Source of the DNA: Candidatus Eiseniibacteriota bacterium
Lineage (GTDB): Bacteria; Eisenbacteria; RBG-16-71-46; CAIMUX01; WJJG01
Direction of reading: 5' to 3'
DNA length: 64,000 nt
NCBI GenBank assembly: GCA_023129715.1
Contig: JAGMBO010000056.1
Location: 1-64,000, forward strand
The position numbers were made by a program, and so were the translations under genes. Within the stretch, counting starts at the first letter, position 1, and each line of letters opens with the position of its first letter. The notes beneath the pieces are model-generated. The model searched no databases. It was not told where the DNA came from and saw nothing but the letters and a program-made list of their open reading frames with translations. Of this stretch, positions 40,166-49,517 are shown piece after piece.

Positions 40166-42097
40166 CTACGGGCGTGAGGAACAGGGGCAATCGGAAACCA
40201 GCCGGCCGCCGCTGATCCCGACCGCGCATCCATTCCGGCGCGGGTCGGCCGCCCCCAGCAGCAGCGGCGTCTCCCCGGGCCGCGCGACGACCTGGATACC
40301 CTGCATCGAGCCGACCTGCCGGATCCCGCCCAGCGGCTGTCCGCGCAGGCGCAGCGCCTCGCGGACATCGGCGACCAGCGCGCGGGGCTCGGCATAGAGC
40401 GTGTCTGGCCACCACTGGTGGTGTACGCGCGGCGCATCGATCGCTTCCTGGACGTGCATTCCGTGATCGATCACATTGATCAGTGACTGCAGCACCGCGG
40501 TGATGATCCGGGGTCCGCCCGGGGACCCGAGGGCCAGCACCACTCGATCTTCCTCCAGCACGAGGGTCGGCGTCATCGAGCTCAGCGGCCGCGCATAGGG
40601 GCGCACGGCATTCGCCTCGCCCTGGATCAGGCCGTAGTAGTTGGGCACTCCGGGTGCCGCGGCGAAATCGTCGAGCTCGTTGTTGAGCAGGAACCCGGCG
40701 CCGGTGACCATGATCCCGGTGCCGAAGCTGGTGTTGAGCGTCGTCGTCACCGCAACCGCATTGCCGTGGCTGTCGACGATGTTGAAGTGGGTCGTCTCCT
40801 GCCCCGCCGGGCCCTCCGCGCCCGGCGTCGCGCGCAGATCGGCCCCGGGGGTGTCACCGGTCTCCTCGTAGAAGAGCCCCGCGCCCGCGGGGAGTCCGGG
40901 GCCGGCGCCCAGGCTCGGAGTCGCCCGGCCCAGATCGATCGCCTGCGCCAAGCTGTCGATGTAGCCCCTGGCGATTAACCCGGCAACCGGCAGGGAAGTG
41001 AAATCGGGATCGCCGAGGAACTCGGCCCGGTCGGCGAAGGCGTGCCTCATCACCTCGGCCATCACATGCAACGTCTGCGAGGAAAGCGCCCCCCACTCGG
41101 CGAGAGGGAAGCGCTCGAGCATGCCCAGCATCTGCAGCATCGCAACACCGCCCGAGCTGGGCGGGGGCATCGTCAGAATCGTCCGGCCGCGATAGCTCCC
41201 TTGCAGCGGACCGCGCACCTTGGCGCGGTAATCGCGCAGATCAACAGCGGTGATCAGCCCGCCCCCGCGCTCCACCTCGGCGAGCAGCGACTCGGCCGTC
41301 GCCCCCTCGTAGAACTCGCGCGGTCCTTCCCGGGCGATGCGTTCGAGCGTCGCCGCCAGCTCCGGCTGGCGCAACGTATCGCCCTCGGCGTAGTAGTCCC
41401 CGTCGCGCAGGAAGACGCGTCGCGACTCCGGATGGCGCCCCAGCCGCGCTTCGGAGACCCTCAACTTGCGGGCGAGATGGCGATCAAGAACGAACCCTTC
41501 GCGCGCCAAGCGGATCGCCGGTTCGAGCAGCGCCTTCCAGGGCAGGGTAGCGTGCCGCTCGTGCGCCAGGGCCATGCCGGCGACCGCCCCCGGCACACCG
41601 GTGCCGAAGAGCGTCGCGGTGGAAAGCTCTGGATCGGGTCGGCCGTCGGGCCCCAGGAAAAGGTCGCGCGTGGCCGCCCCGGGAGCGATCTCGCGGAAAT
41701 CGATCGCCTCGCGCGTCCCATCAGCCATGTTCAGCAGCAGGAATCCCCCGCCCCCGAGATTGCCCGCCTCGGGATAGGTAACCGCGAGGGCGAAGTGCGT
41801 GGCGATCGCCGCATCGATCGCATTGCCTCCTTCCCGCAGAATCTCCGCCCCCACCCATGAGGCGGGCGGGCTCTCGGTCACCACCATGCCGTCGGTGGCG
41901 ATCGCCGGCAGCGGAGAGGCGGCCCACACAACGGCAGGCACGAAGATGCTTGGCACGAAGGCGCCCGGCACGACGGCACCTAGCACGAAGGCACCCGGCA
42001 CGAACAGCGCTATAGCCAGAAGCGTGCGCTGTACTCGGTTCAGCCGCCGCCACGGGCTGCGCCGCCGGCTGCAGGAATGATCGACATACCCCCTCAT
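40166..42097 (-). CDS. ggt: Gamma-glutamyltranspeptidase
   Basis: The 643-residue protein cleaves gamma-glutamyl bonds, such as in glutathione, and is exported. It has a hydrophobic N-terminal segment (about residues 22-60) that serves as a signal. The autoprocessing and catalytic Thr is in QETTHFNIVDSHGNAVAVTTTLN, followed by GAGFLLNNELDDF and SSMTPTLVL with GSPGGPRI, all classical in this family. The size is normal. GGAAGGGGACG ahead of the ATG at 42097 and an ATGA overlap with the upstream gene stop support this start. The signal is encoded by a 15-bp tandem repeat. Confidence 0.95.
   Translation of the reverse strand: MRGYVDHSCSRRRSPWRRLNRVQRTLLAIALFVPGAFVLGAVVPGAFVPSIFVPAVVWAASPLPAIATDGMVVTESPPASWVGAEILREGGNAIDAAIATHFALAVTYPEAGNLGGGGFLLLNMADGTREAIDFREIAPGAATRDLFLGPDGRPDPELSTATLFGTGVPGAVAGMALAHERHATLPWKALLEPAIRLAREGFVLDRHLARKLRVSEARLGRHPESRRVFLRDGDYYAEGDTLRQPELAATLERIAREGPREFYEGATAESLLAEVERGGGLITAVDLRDYRAKVRGPLQGSYRGRTILTMPPPSSGGVAMLQMLGMLERFPLAEWGALSSQTLHVMAEVMRHAFADRAEFLGDPDFTSLPVAGLIARGYIDSLAQAIDLGRATPSLGAGPGLPAGAGLFYEETGDTPGADLRATPGAEGPAGQETTHFNIVDSHGNAVAVTTTLNTSFGTGIMVTGAGFLLNNELDDFAAAPGVPNYYGLIQGEANAVRPYARPLSSMTPTLVLEEDRVVLALGSPGGPRIITAVLQSLINVIDHGMHVQEAIDAPRVHHQWWPDTLYAEPRALVADVREALRLRGQPLGGIRQVGSMQGIQVVARPGETPLLLGAADPRRNGCAVGISGGRLVSDCPCSSRP
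41937..42011. repeat. 15-bp tandem repeat, five copies, in the signal region of the ggt gene
   Basis: Five 15-bp units of the form GGCACGAAGGCGCCC lie end to end. On the minus strand they encode five-residue repeats of the form FVPGA in the hydrophobic signal segment, so the signal core looks built by slippage duplication. Confidence 0.8.
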
Positions 42098-43404
42098 CGT
42101 CCCCTTCCTCTCGCCTCCGCGGCGGGCCGCGCCCACAAGTGGGCCAGTCCCGCCTGCTCCCAAACCGTATCCCCCGTGAAGCGGTAGAGTATCGGCATCT
42201 CGGCGGCAAGGTAGACCTGGAGCGTCTCGGGCGCCGCCGGATCGACTGCCCGGTAATGTCCCCGCCAGGGGTCGACGACACACCAGATTCCACCCGCCTC
42301 GTCCACGGTCACTCCCTCGACCGTCGGCACACCGTAGCGGAAGCCGCCGGGCGCAGGCAGGTCGAGAAAGAAGCGGTGACAGGCGACGAGCTCACCGGCA
42401 CGTTTCGGGTTCCAGCGCAGGATACTCAGCGCCTGCCGACTGCGATCGACGACCAGGGTCACCGAGTCGGAGAGCGCCTCGAGGCCCCCGATGCTGTAGA
42501 TGCCGAAAGGCGCGGTGGGGATCCGCGCGATCTCTCCGCGACCACGGTCGTAGAGGAAGAGCAGCGTCCCATGGACCCGCACGTCTCCACGGAACCCGAG
42601 ATCGGAGAGGCCGGCGTAGAGAAACCCGGCGCTGCGCGCCAGGCCCTTGAATCCGCGCTCGGCGCCGATGATGCCGTTCCAGATGCGCGCGCCGGGAATC
42701 GCATCCCCAAGCACCTCGGCCTGCCAGCGTGATGCGCCGGAAATGCGGCTGCGCACCAGGCGGATGTCGAGCAGGCGCGTCTGCTCCTCTACCCGCGCGC
42801 CCCGCCCCTCGATGGAGAGCAGGCCGGTCAGCGTATCGCCGGCGCACTCGGCGAAGAGATCGTCCCCGCCCCCGTCGGCGCCGGCGCCACGGATCTCGTC
42901 ACCACGCGCACCGGCAGCATGAGCGGCAATCGTGCCCTGGCGGAGGGCGGGATCGATGGACAATGCCTCGAAGTCCCAGACTTCGTGATCGGCGAGATGC
43001 TCTTCGAGGCTCTCGCCGGCAGTGATGGTCCCGAGGCGCACTTCCACGCCGCCGGTGTCACTCTCCTGATGAACCCGGCAGAGCCGCAGGAACCCCACCT
43101 CGTCGGCGAGGACGAAGCACCTCCCGCGAAGAACATCTCCGCCGGCGAAGGCGATGCCTGAAGTCTTCTCGCCCCGCGCGCTCGTCGTGTAGTCCTTCAG
43201 CCAAACCGGCCAGCCGGGGGCGGGATGGAGGGTGTCGCCGACGGTGACGGGAAACGACTCGCGTCCATCGGAGATCCGCACGAGCCCCGCGCCGGCGATC
43301 GCCGGGCCGCGGTACGAGAGGCAGAGAATGAACCCGAGCGCGGCTCCGAGCAAGAGGCGCGCGGATCGACGCGCCGCGCTCTCCCTGCTGGCAAGGCCAC
43401 CCAT
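42094..43404 (-). CDS. Exported protein of unknown function
   Basis: The 436-residue protein begins with a basic stretch and a hydrophobic segment (LLLGAALGFILCLSY, about residues 17-31), suggesting export. The rest is rich in beta structure with repeated short blades (GIYSIGGLEALSDSVTLVVD, YGVPTVEGVTVDEAGGIWCV), which could form a propeller. No named family is recognised. Its stop overlaps the ggt start (ATGA), so it may act with that enzyme. The start lies 9 bp after the upstream gene. Confidence 0.6.
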   Translation of the reverse strand: MGGLASRESAARRSARLLLGAALGFILCLSYRGPAIAGAGLVRISDGRESFPVTVGDTLHPAPGWPVWLKDYTTSARGEKTSGIAFAGGDVLRGRCFVLADEVGFLRLCRVHQESDTGGVEVRLGTITAGESLEEHLADHEVWDFEALSIDPALRQGTIAAHAAGARGDEIRGAGADGGGDDLFAECAGDTLTGLLSIEGRGARVEEQTRLLDIRLVRSRISGASRWQAEVLGDAIPGARIWNGIIGAERGFKGLARSAGFLYAGLSDLGFRGDVRVHGTLLFLYDRGRGEIARIPTAPFGIYSIGGLEALSDSVTLVVDRSRQALSILRWNPKRAGELVACHRFFLDLPAPGGFRYGVPTVEGVTVDEAGGIWCVVDPWRGHYRAVDPAAPETLQVYLAAEMPILYRFTGDTVWEQAGLAHLWARPAAEARGRGR

Positions 43405-43413
43405 CGGGTCCCC

Positions 43414-45582
43414 CTATTCCGGCGTTTGCCGAGGGTCCGAGCCGGTGGGTGTTCCCGATCTCGATTCCGATTCAGGTTCCGAACCGAATCCTGATTCCGC
43501 CTCGGATTCCGATCCCGGCTCCGCGGCCTCGTCCGTCTCCCACTGATCCTCGGGGAAACCGAGGTTTCTGGCGGCTCGCCGGCGCACGTAGCCGATCCTC
43601 TCGGCGAGTGCGCCGAGAGGACCGGGTTCACCGCGCTGACGGATCTCGCGGTCCAGGTCGAGCGCCCGGGTCATCAGGCGGATCCCATCCTCGGCGGTGC
43701 TGTAGCTCAATGCCAGCAAGAGACCCAGCTGGCCCAAGGCCTTCACGTTGGTCGAGTCGGCGGCGACGGCGAGATGGAGTTGCGTGGTCCCTGCCTCCTC
43801 GAGATTCTGGCAGCCGAACAAGGTCGCCATGGCGAGATGGCTGTTCGAGTGCAGGCGCGAGCCCGGGTAGACGCGCCCCGCCACGATGATCGCGTCGTGA
43901 AGGATGCGTCCCGCCACGCCATACTGCCTCTGCTGGGCGCGGATGAGCCCGAGATTGAGCAGCGCCACTGGATTGCGCGGAAAGAACCCGATCGTCTCCT
44001 CGTAGAACTCCGCCGCCCGCTCGTTCTGCCCCTGACTGATCGCAAGGCTGCCGAGAATAAACCCGGGCACCGGCGAGTCGGGAGCCGCCGCCCGCAGACG
44101 GCTCAGGTAGTTCGCTGGATCAGTCCACTGAAGCGTGTAGGCACGCGCCTCGTGCCCCAGGCTCCAGGCCAGGGCGAGAATCACCACGCCAAGCCCACCG
44201 ACAAGGCAACCCTGCACCCAGACCGCCCGCGCGCGGGCCCACAGGCGGCAGGCCAATCTCTCGACCAGCCCGCCGAGCATGAGCAGCAGGCCGAGGAGCG
44301 GCAGGAAGAGATGGCGCAGGCTCGCGACCGCCCCATTGGGTTCGAGCAGCGGAAGGACCGCCAGAAGGCTGGTGCCGAAGATCCAGGCGCCCAGCGCGGC
44401 CCGCGGCTCCCGGCGGCGCAACAACAAGACGAGCCCCACCCAGAGAACGATCACCAGCACACCGGGCAGCACCTCGCCTCCCGATGGAGACCGCACGCCG
44501 AAGGTGCCCGGATCGCCGAGAATGACATCGGGCGCATCCGCCGGACGCGCGATCAGATGGGTATAGTCGGGCAACAACGGCCCCGCCAGGAAGAGGATCC
44601 GCAGATAGAGCCACGGCAAGGCGAGGGCCAGCCGAATGCGTTCGTCAGGATCGAGGGCTTGGGTGAAATCGAGGACCGGGGCAAGACGGAACGCGGCCGG
44701 CAGCCCGGCGAGAACTCCGGCGCGCACGCCCGCCCACAGCGCGCCGAGAACCACACAGATCGCGAGGCCGATCAGCAGGCTGCGCCGACATCCTGCGCCG
44801 CTCCCTTTGACGGCCGATCCGTCGCGCGGTCCCCACCGCCACGCGCCACCCAGCGTCAGCTCGTAGCCGATCAGGAAGACCGGCAGCAACAGGGCGGTCT
44901 CGCGCGCCAGCAGAGAAGCGAGCGCGCAGCTGCCGAAGCCGACCCAGGCAAGCGCATGCCGACCACGCGTGGGGCGGGGCTGATCACCCCGGCCCACCGG
45001 GGGCGAGAGGTGCGCGACGTAGATCAAGAACGCCGACAACAAGAAGAAATGTCCGAGCAACTCGGAGCGGCCCGCGAGCCGCCAGACCGACTCGCAGTTG
45101 ACCGGATGGAGCACGAGCAGCGCGGCCGCGACGGCGCCGGCCCCGAGAGAGAGGCCGGTGCGGCGCAGCCACAGGAAGGCCAGGCCCGCGAGGGCAGCGA
45201 AGAGCACCACGTGGGTCCAGATCATCGCCGCCTGTGCGGCGGCTTGCACGTCGGACCGGCCGGGTGGCCGCGCGTCGACCGCGAGAAGCCAGTTGGCGCG
45301 CAACGATGCGGTCGCCAGCGGGCGCCACAGCGGCCGGTAGCCATCAGCGTAGTAGGTTGCGACCGTCCAGGGAGGAGATCCGGAATGCACCGCGCCGTTC
45401 TCGAGCGCCACGGGGCCATCATCGAGAACCGGCTCAGGGGGCAGCACCGGAGCGTAGAGCAGAACCGCCAGCCCACCAAGGATGAGGATGATCAGGACCA
45501 ACGAGGCCCAGTCCGGCCACCCCCCGGCGCCTGCCGGCGATGCCGGGCCTCCGGAAGCGTGCCCCTTGGCGCGACCGATCAT
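43414..45582 (-). CDS. Polytopic membrane protein with C-terminal TPR domain
   Basis: The 722-residue protein has about eleven membrane helices in residues 25-470 and TPR-like helices after that (GQNERAAEFYEETIGFFPRN, ALLNLGLIRAQQRQYGVAGR). This layout is that of bacterial TMTC/PMT-like mannosyltransferase-type proteins, and an Asp at the first loop (EPVLDDGPVAL) fits a GT-C enzyme. The C-terminus ends in a Ser/Glu-rich low-complexity tail (GSESEAESGFGSEPESES). The ATG at 45582 is 2 bp after the upstream stop. Confidence 0.7.
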   Translation of the reverse strand: MIGRAKGHASGGPASPAGAGGWPDWASLVLIILILGGLAVLLYAPVLPPEPVLDDGPVALENGAVHSGSPPWTVATYYADGYRPLWRPLATASLRANWLLAVDARPPGRSDVQAAAQAAMIWTHVVLFAALAGLAFLWLRRTGLSLGAGAVAAALLVLHPVNCESVWRLAGRSELLGHFFLLSAFLIYVAHLSPPVGRGDQPRPTRGRHALAWVGFGSCALASLLARETALLLPVFLIGYELTLGGAWRWGPRDGSAVKGSGAGCRRSLLIGLAICVVLGALWAGVRAGVLAGLPAAFRLAPVLDFTQALDPDERIRLALALPWLYLRILFLAGPLLPDYTHLIARPADAPDVILGDPGTFGVRSPSGGEVLPGVLVIVLWVGLVLLLRRREPRAALGAWIFGTSLLAVLPLLEPNGAVASLRHLFLPLLGLLLMLGGLVERLACRLWARARAVWVQGCLVGGLGVVILALAWSLGHEARAYTLQWTDPANYLSRLRAAAPDSPVPGFILGSLAISQGQNERAAEFYEETIGFFPRNPVALLNLGLIRAQQRQYGVAGRILHDAIIVAGRVYPGSRLHSNSHLAMATLFGCQNLEEAGTTQLHLAVAADSTNVKALGQLGLLLALSYSTAEDGIRLMTRALDLDREIRQRGEPGPLGALAERIGYVRRRAARNLGFPEDQWETDEAAEPGSESEAESGFGSEPESESRSGTPTGSDPRQTPE

Positions 45583-45584
45583 CA

Positions 45585-47270
45585 CTAGAATTCCGTATAG
45601 GCCGTGCGGAAGCCGATCCAGTTGCCCTTCTTGTACGGTGGAGCCGCGAAGCGATTGGTGACCCGCAGCTCCCAGGGATACTGGAAGTAGCTCCCCCCTC
45701 GCAGCACACGCTCGGTTCCGGTCTCCGGTCCCATCGGATCGATCGGTGGCTTGGGCCGCAGCGGGTTCCGCAGGTATTCCGCGAGCAGCGCTGGATACGT
45801 GGTCGCCGAATACCAATCCCTGACCCACTCGAGGACATTGCCCGCCTGGTCCATGGTGCCCATCGGGCTTATGGCGGGCAGTGTCGGGAAGCCGTGCTCG
45901 GGGGTGCCGATATAGGTGCTGCACGGCGTCGTCGATCCCTCGACGCCTCCGGCCTCGAAGGGATCGCCCGAGTTGCGGAAATTGGCATAGCTGCCGTCGA
46001 TCACTGTATCGAGCGACCAGGGGTAGAAGTCTCCGGCCCGGACAATCTGGCCGCGGGCCGCGAGCTCCCACTCGACCTCGGTCGGCAAGCGCATGCCGTA
46101 GAAGCCCGCATACGCGGTCGCCCCATAGTGGGTCACGCCGGTCACCGGATGGTTCTCGAAGCTCTGGTCGACCCAGAACGTGGTGTCGACGAGCTGACAC
46201 TTGACTCGTGTGTAGATCTTGTTGATCACCAGCAAGACCCTGCCGTTTTCCCTCAAGCGCACCTCCTCGGATGCGAGATCGAAGGCGACCCAACCGGAAT
46301 CCCGCGCCGCGTTGAGGTAGTTGACATACCACTCGTTTTTCACTTCGCACGCATCGATGTAGAAGGGATTCGAGACGTGCACGTAGAGCTGCTGCTCGAG
46401 CACCTCGTCCTCGTCGCCCTCGAAACAGCCATCGCCCGTCGTGCAGGATTGTGCCCCGAAGGGAAACGTCCCCGGATCGATACGGATGAAGCTATGGTAC
46501 TCGGGCGGACGCGGAATCCCCTCGGCCGGCTTGACGACCAGCTGCTTGGTCACCGTGCCGGGGTCGTCATTGGGGATGCTGTGGTAGCTGTTGTAGGCCT
46601 CGAGCTTGATCGTATATGTGTCGGGCACCGCGTACCGGCGGGTGATCTTGTCGGCAGCGGTCATCCGCGCAGTGGTATCGATGTCCCAGATCCCGTCGTT
46701 CTCGAAATCCCAACGCACGAGAATGTCGATCGGACTCTCGACATCGTCGTCGGTGACGCTCGCGTCGAACTCGAACTGCGTATCGACGGTGCCCTCGTTG
46801 GGGGTGATGATGAAGTCTGGTCTTGGGGGCCCGACCTCGCTCTGATTGATGATCAACACCCGCAGTTTCTCCGAGGCCGCCCGATTGCCCGCCGCATCGA
46901 CTGCGATGGCATAGAGCACGCCGGTCGTGCCGTTGTCGATCCCCTCGATTCTCCAGTGGTGGGTGTAATACCCGCTGGTATCGGGACTGGTCAGCGTGGC
47001 GACCCGCTGCTCTTCATCTTCGCCGTGGAAGAGCGCCCAGATCTCCACCTGCGCGATCCCCGCCGCATCGGCCGCCTCAACCTTGATGTCGACCGAATCG
47101 ACGATCCGCGCGCCATAGACATCGGTGGCCCGCGGGCTGGTGATCGCTACCGATGGGGGAGTCTGGTCGGCATCGGCCGTCGGGCTCTCCTCGGTGCACC
47201 CGCCCGAGGCCAGGAGGTAGATGAACCCGCCGAGGAGGAAAATGAAGACGCTTGCTGAGTGAATCCGCAT
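45585..47270 (-). CDS. Lipoprotein with Ig/PKD-like domains and formylglycine-generating enzyme-type domain
   Basis: The 561-residue protein has a lipobox (LLASGGC, residues 19-25) and so is a lipoprotein. Two beta-sandwich domains follow (SVDIKVEAADAAGIAQVEIWAL at about 40-140, and a PKD-like domain with WDFENDGIWDIDTTAR at about 150-250). A C-terminal SUMF1/FGE-sulfatase domain (about 265-560) shows GFYGMRLPTEVEWELAARG, GNVLEWVRDW and RVLRGGSYF. Secreted members usually lack the catalytic copper-binding Cys pair and serve as binding or scaffold modules, so activity is doubtful. It is not clearly linked to the sulfatase-fold genes. Confidence 0.8.
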   Translation of the reverse strand: MRIHSASVFIFLLGGFIYLLASGGCTEESPTADADQTPPSVAITSPRATDVYGARIVDSVDIKVEAADAAGIAQVEIWALFHGEDEEQRVATLTSPDTSGYYTHHWRIEGIDNGTTGVLYAIAVDAAGNRAASEKLRVLIINQSEVGPPRPDFIITPNEGTVDTQFEFDASVTDDDVESPIDILVRWDFENDGIWDIDTTARMTAADKITRRYAVPDTYTIKLEAYNSYHSIPNDDPGTVTKQLVVKPAEGIPRPPEYHSFIRIDPGTFPFGAQSCTTGDGCFEGDEDEVLEQQLYVHVSNPFYIDACEVKNEWYVNYLNAARDSGWVAFDLASEEVRLRENGRVLLVINKIYTRVKCQLVDTTFWVDQSFENHPVTGVTHYGATAYAGFYGMRLPTEVEWELAARGQIVRAGDFYPWSLDTVIDGSYANFRNSGDPFEAGGVEGSTTPCSTYIGTPEHGFPTLPAISPMGTMDQAGNVLEWVRDWYSATTYPALLAEYLRNPLRPKPPIDPMGPETGTERVLRGGSYFQYPWELRVTNRFAAPPYKKGNWIGFRTAYTEF

Positions 47271-47810
47271 AACCCCATCCCTTGCGGCGGGATCCGCCGC
47301 TAGTCGGAGCCTGGTCCGAGCACCTTTATCCAGAATATGCCACTAACCTTTAGAGTCTAGGTGCAGTGCGGAGCAAGTGTCAACCGGATGACATGCATCT
47401 CGGGCACCGGACCGCGCGCCCCACCACCACCCAGGGCACCAAGCGCACAAGCGCACTGACTCGCCGCCTCCAACGCACGCGGCCGTCGAGCACGCCGGAC
47501 GGCTGGTCGGATCCCGGGGTCGGTCACGCCGGGCAATCGGTCACGTTGCCGGTCAGTTCCGGTCAGTCATACCGGCATGCCGGCGAGTCAACTCCGGCCA
47601 CGCCTCCTCATCGATCCCCTCGCCGCGCTGGGTCACATTCGCTCTGGGAATCGGTGGGGGGGGGCGAGAACCACCGGCAGCTGGTGTCGGGTTACTCGTA
47701 CAGTCTGTGGATAACCGTGACTCAATGGGCCTGCGAACAACGCAACACAAACAAAAACATCAAGATACGAAATCTACAAGTTCTCCACACCTATCCCCTG
47801 GGCCCTCCGC
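47271..47810. other. 540-bp intergenic region upstream of the lipoprotein gene, with DnaA-box-like sites
   Basis: No gene is recognised here. A perfect DnaA box in reverse (TGTGGATAA, 47706-47714) and an 8-of-9 match (TTCTCCACA, 47781-47789) flank a relatively AT-rich stretch (ACACAAACAAAAACATCAAG). A run of nine G lies at 47656-47664. The region lies 13 kb from dnaA. Confidence 0.55.
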
Positions 47811-48527
47811 TCACCGTCGGTCGCGATTCGCCGAGGGGCCGGTGGGCCTTCCCGCAGAGGAATCGGGGCGCGGTGGCGAGGCCGGCGATGTGCTGCGCAC
47901 GGCCGGGCCCGATGCGACCCCTGTGTGGGCCGTGGTCGGCACCATCCCTGAACTCGAGGGTGCCGGACGGCCGGGATCCCCTGGGGCCGATCCCTGGCGG
48001 TGTGGATCAGGCCCCCGCTCCTGCGTTCCGCTTGCCGCAAGAGGCGCAGGAGCGGAACCCGTGCCGGCCCCACCCCCGCTCGCAGCGATCGCTCCCGACT
48101 CCTTGGCCGTGACCTTGCCGCCACTGCCCGCCTCGGCGAAGCGCGGAATCGGTTCTCCCATGTGGGAACGGCCATGGAAGAAGACGCCATCTTCTATGAT
48201 CAAGGCCTTGCAGTAGAGATCGCAGGCGACCTTCGCGCCCCGGGCGAGATGGATGCGCTCCTCGGCCTGGATCGTCCCACGCACCTTGCCATGGACGATG
48301 ATCTCACGACCGCCCAGGGCACCATCGATCTCTGCTCTGGGCCCGATGGTCAGCAGCCCTGTAACCCCGAGGCGTCCAAGGGCTTGCCCTTCTACTCGCA
48401 GATCGCCCTCGACGGTGAGATCGCCATCCAGCTTGGCGCCGCTCTGCAGGAAAGACTGCTCGCGGCGCTCCGCGCGCTCGATCTTGGGTGTCGGCGCCGC
48501 CGGCCGTGGTGATGACTTCTTGAACAT
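47811..48527 (-). CDS. Bactofilin
   Basis: The 238-residue protein has the bactofilin beta-helix core (about residues 25-125) with repeating short strands: GAKLDGDLTVEGDLRVEGQALG, GLLTIGPRAEIDGALGGREIIVHGKVRGTI. The C-terminal half is a Pro/Ser/Gly-rich tail that is not conserved. Bactofilins form filaments and often recruit M23 peptidases; the M23 gene is directly upstream and transcribed the same way. It lies near parA-parB, as in some Myxococcus systems. Confidence 0.9.
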   Translation of the reverse strand: MFKKSSPRPAAPTPKIERAERREQSFLQSGAKLDGDLTVEGDLRVEGQALGRLGVTGLLTIGPRAEIDGALGGREIIVHGKVRGTIQAEERIHLARGAKVACDLYCKALIIEDGVFFHGRSHMGEPIPRFAEAGSGGKVTAKESGAIAASGGGAGTGSAPAPLAASGTQERGPDPHRQGSAPGDPGRPAPSSSGMVPTTAHTGVASGPAVRSTSPASPPRPDSSAGRPTGPSANRDRR

Positions 48528-48572
48528 CGCTTCCCCCTATCGAATCGGGTTCGCTGCACTATGGCATTGGTC

Positions 48573-49448
48573 CTAGGTCCCTTCCAGGAATGAAAGGTCT
48601 TGCTGGAATGCTGGGAAGACCAATGCAGGATCGATGGCCTTGCCGACCCAATGCACCTCGAAGTGCAGGTGCGGCGCCGAGCTCAGGCCCGTGCTACCAA
48701 CTTCGGCAACCGGTTGCCCCGCGGCGATTGAATCCCCCACGCGGACGAGGATGGCCGAGTTGTGGCCATACATCGTCCCGAGGCGAGCGCTGTGGGCGAT
48801 GACCAGAACCCAGCCGAAGGCCTCGTCCCACCCGACGAATGAGACCACCCCCTCGCCGGCGGCGTGGACCGCGGCCCCGGTCTCTCCTGCTATATCAATG
48901 CCAGTATGGAAGATACCACTATCGCCTAGTCGACCAAAGCCGCGTGTCAGCGGCCCGTCGAGCGGCACGTGCCGCAACGCGTGCGCCATTGCCTTGGTGG
49001 CCTCGCCCTGCACGACCGTATCCGGCTCTGCCCGCGCGTAGGCGAAATCCGGCGTCTCCATCTTCTGCCCTTCGACCCGATCGTTCCCGGGACGATCCTC
49101 GGGATCCTCGACGCCGACGATTCTCATCAAGGACCGGCGAGTTGCGTCCAACTGCTGGATGCGCGACTCCAGTTCGTTCAGCCGGCCGAGTTGACTGCGC
49201 AACTGCACATTCTCCGCCCTCAATTCCCGAACCCTTCCGGCCTGTCGCAGCAGATAGCCGGCCGAGAGCAGGGTCGCAATCAGGGTCAGAACGATGACTC
49301 CGGCGGCCACAAGTCCGGCCACGACCCACCGGCGCGATATGCGGAACTGCAGACTCCGCGCCCCGGCGGATGGAGAAATCGTGATATCGAACGTCTCCCC
49401 GGGGGAGGAGTGGCTCGCCTGCTGCTCTCGCTTGCCGAAAAGGCCCAT
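48573..49448 (-). CDS. Membrane-anchored M23 peptidase (LysM-less, coiled-coil type)
   Basis: The 291-residue protein has a single hydrophobic segment (about residues 40-65), a coiled coil (VRELRAENVQLRSQLGRLNE) and a C-terminal M23 domain with HTGIDIAGETGAAVHAAGEG, HSARLGTMYGHNS and HLHFEVHW, which carries the zinc ligands (HxxxD, HLHF). It is a peptidoglycan endopeptidase of the type paired with bactofilins. It is upstream of the bactofilin gene by 45 bp. Confidence 0.9.
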   Translation of the reverse strand: MGLFGKREQQASHSSPGETFDITISPSAGARSLQFRISRRWVVAGLVAAGVIVLTLIATLLSAGYLLRQAGRVRELRAENVQLRSQLGRLNELESRIQQLDATRRSLMRIVGVEDPEDRPGNDRVEGQKMETPDFAYARAEPDTVVQGEATKAMAHALRHVPLDGPLTRGFGRLGDSGIFHTGIDIAGETGAAVHAAGEGVVSFVGWDEAFGWVLVIAHSARLGTMYGHNSAILVRVGDSIAAGQPVAEVGSTGLSSAPHLHFEVHWVGKAIDPALVFPAFQQDLSFLEGT

Positions 49449-49517
49449 GATCGAGTCCCTGATCCTATTGCTGATCCCGTTGCCGATCCCTCATGCAACC
49501 GCTCGGATGATCCATCC

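Noticed and set aside
45585-47270. Formylglycine-generating activity linked to the sulfatase-fold proteins
   Set aside because: Both sulfatase-fold proteins lack the Cys that would be modified, and the SUMF1-type domain is on an exported lipoprotein.
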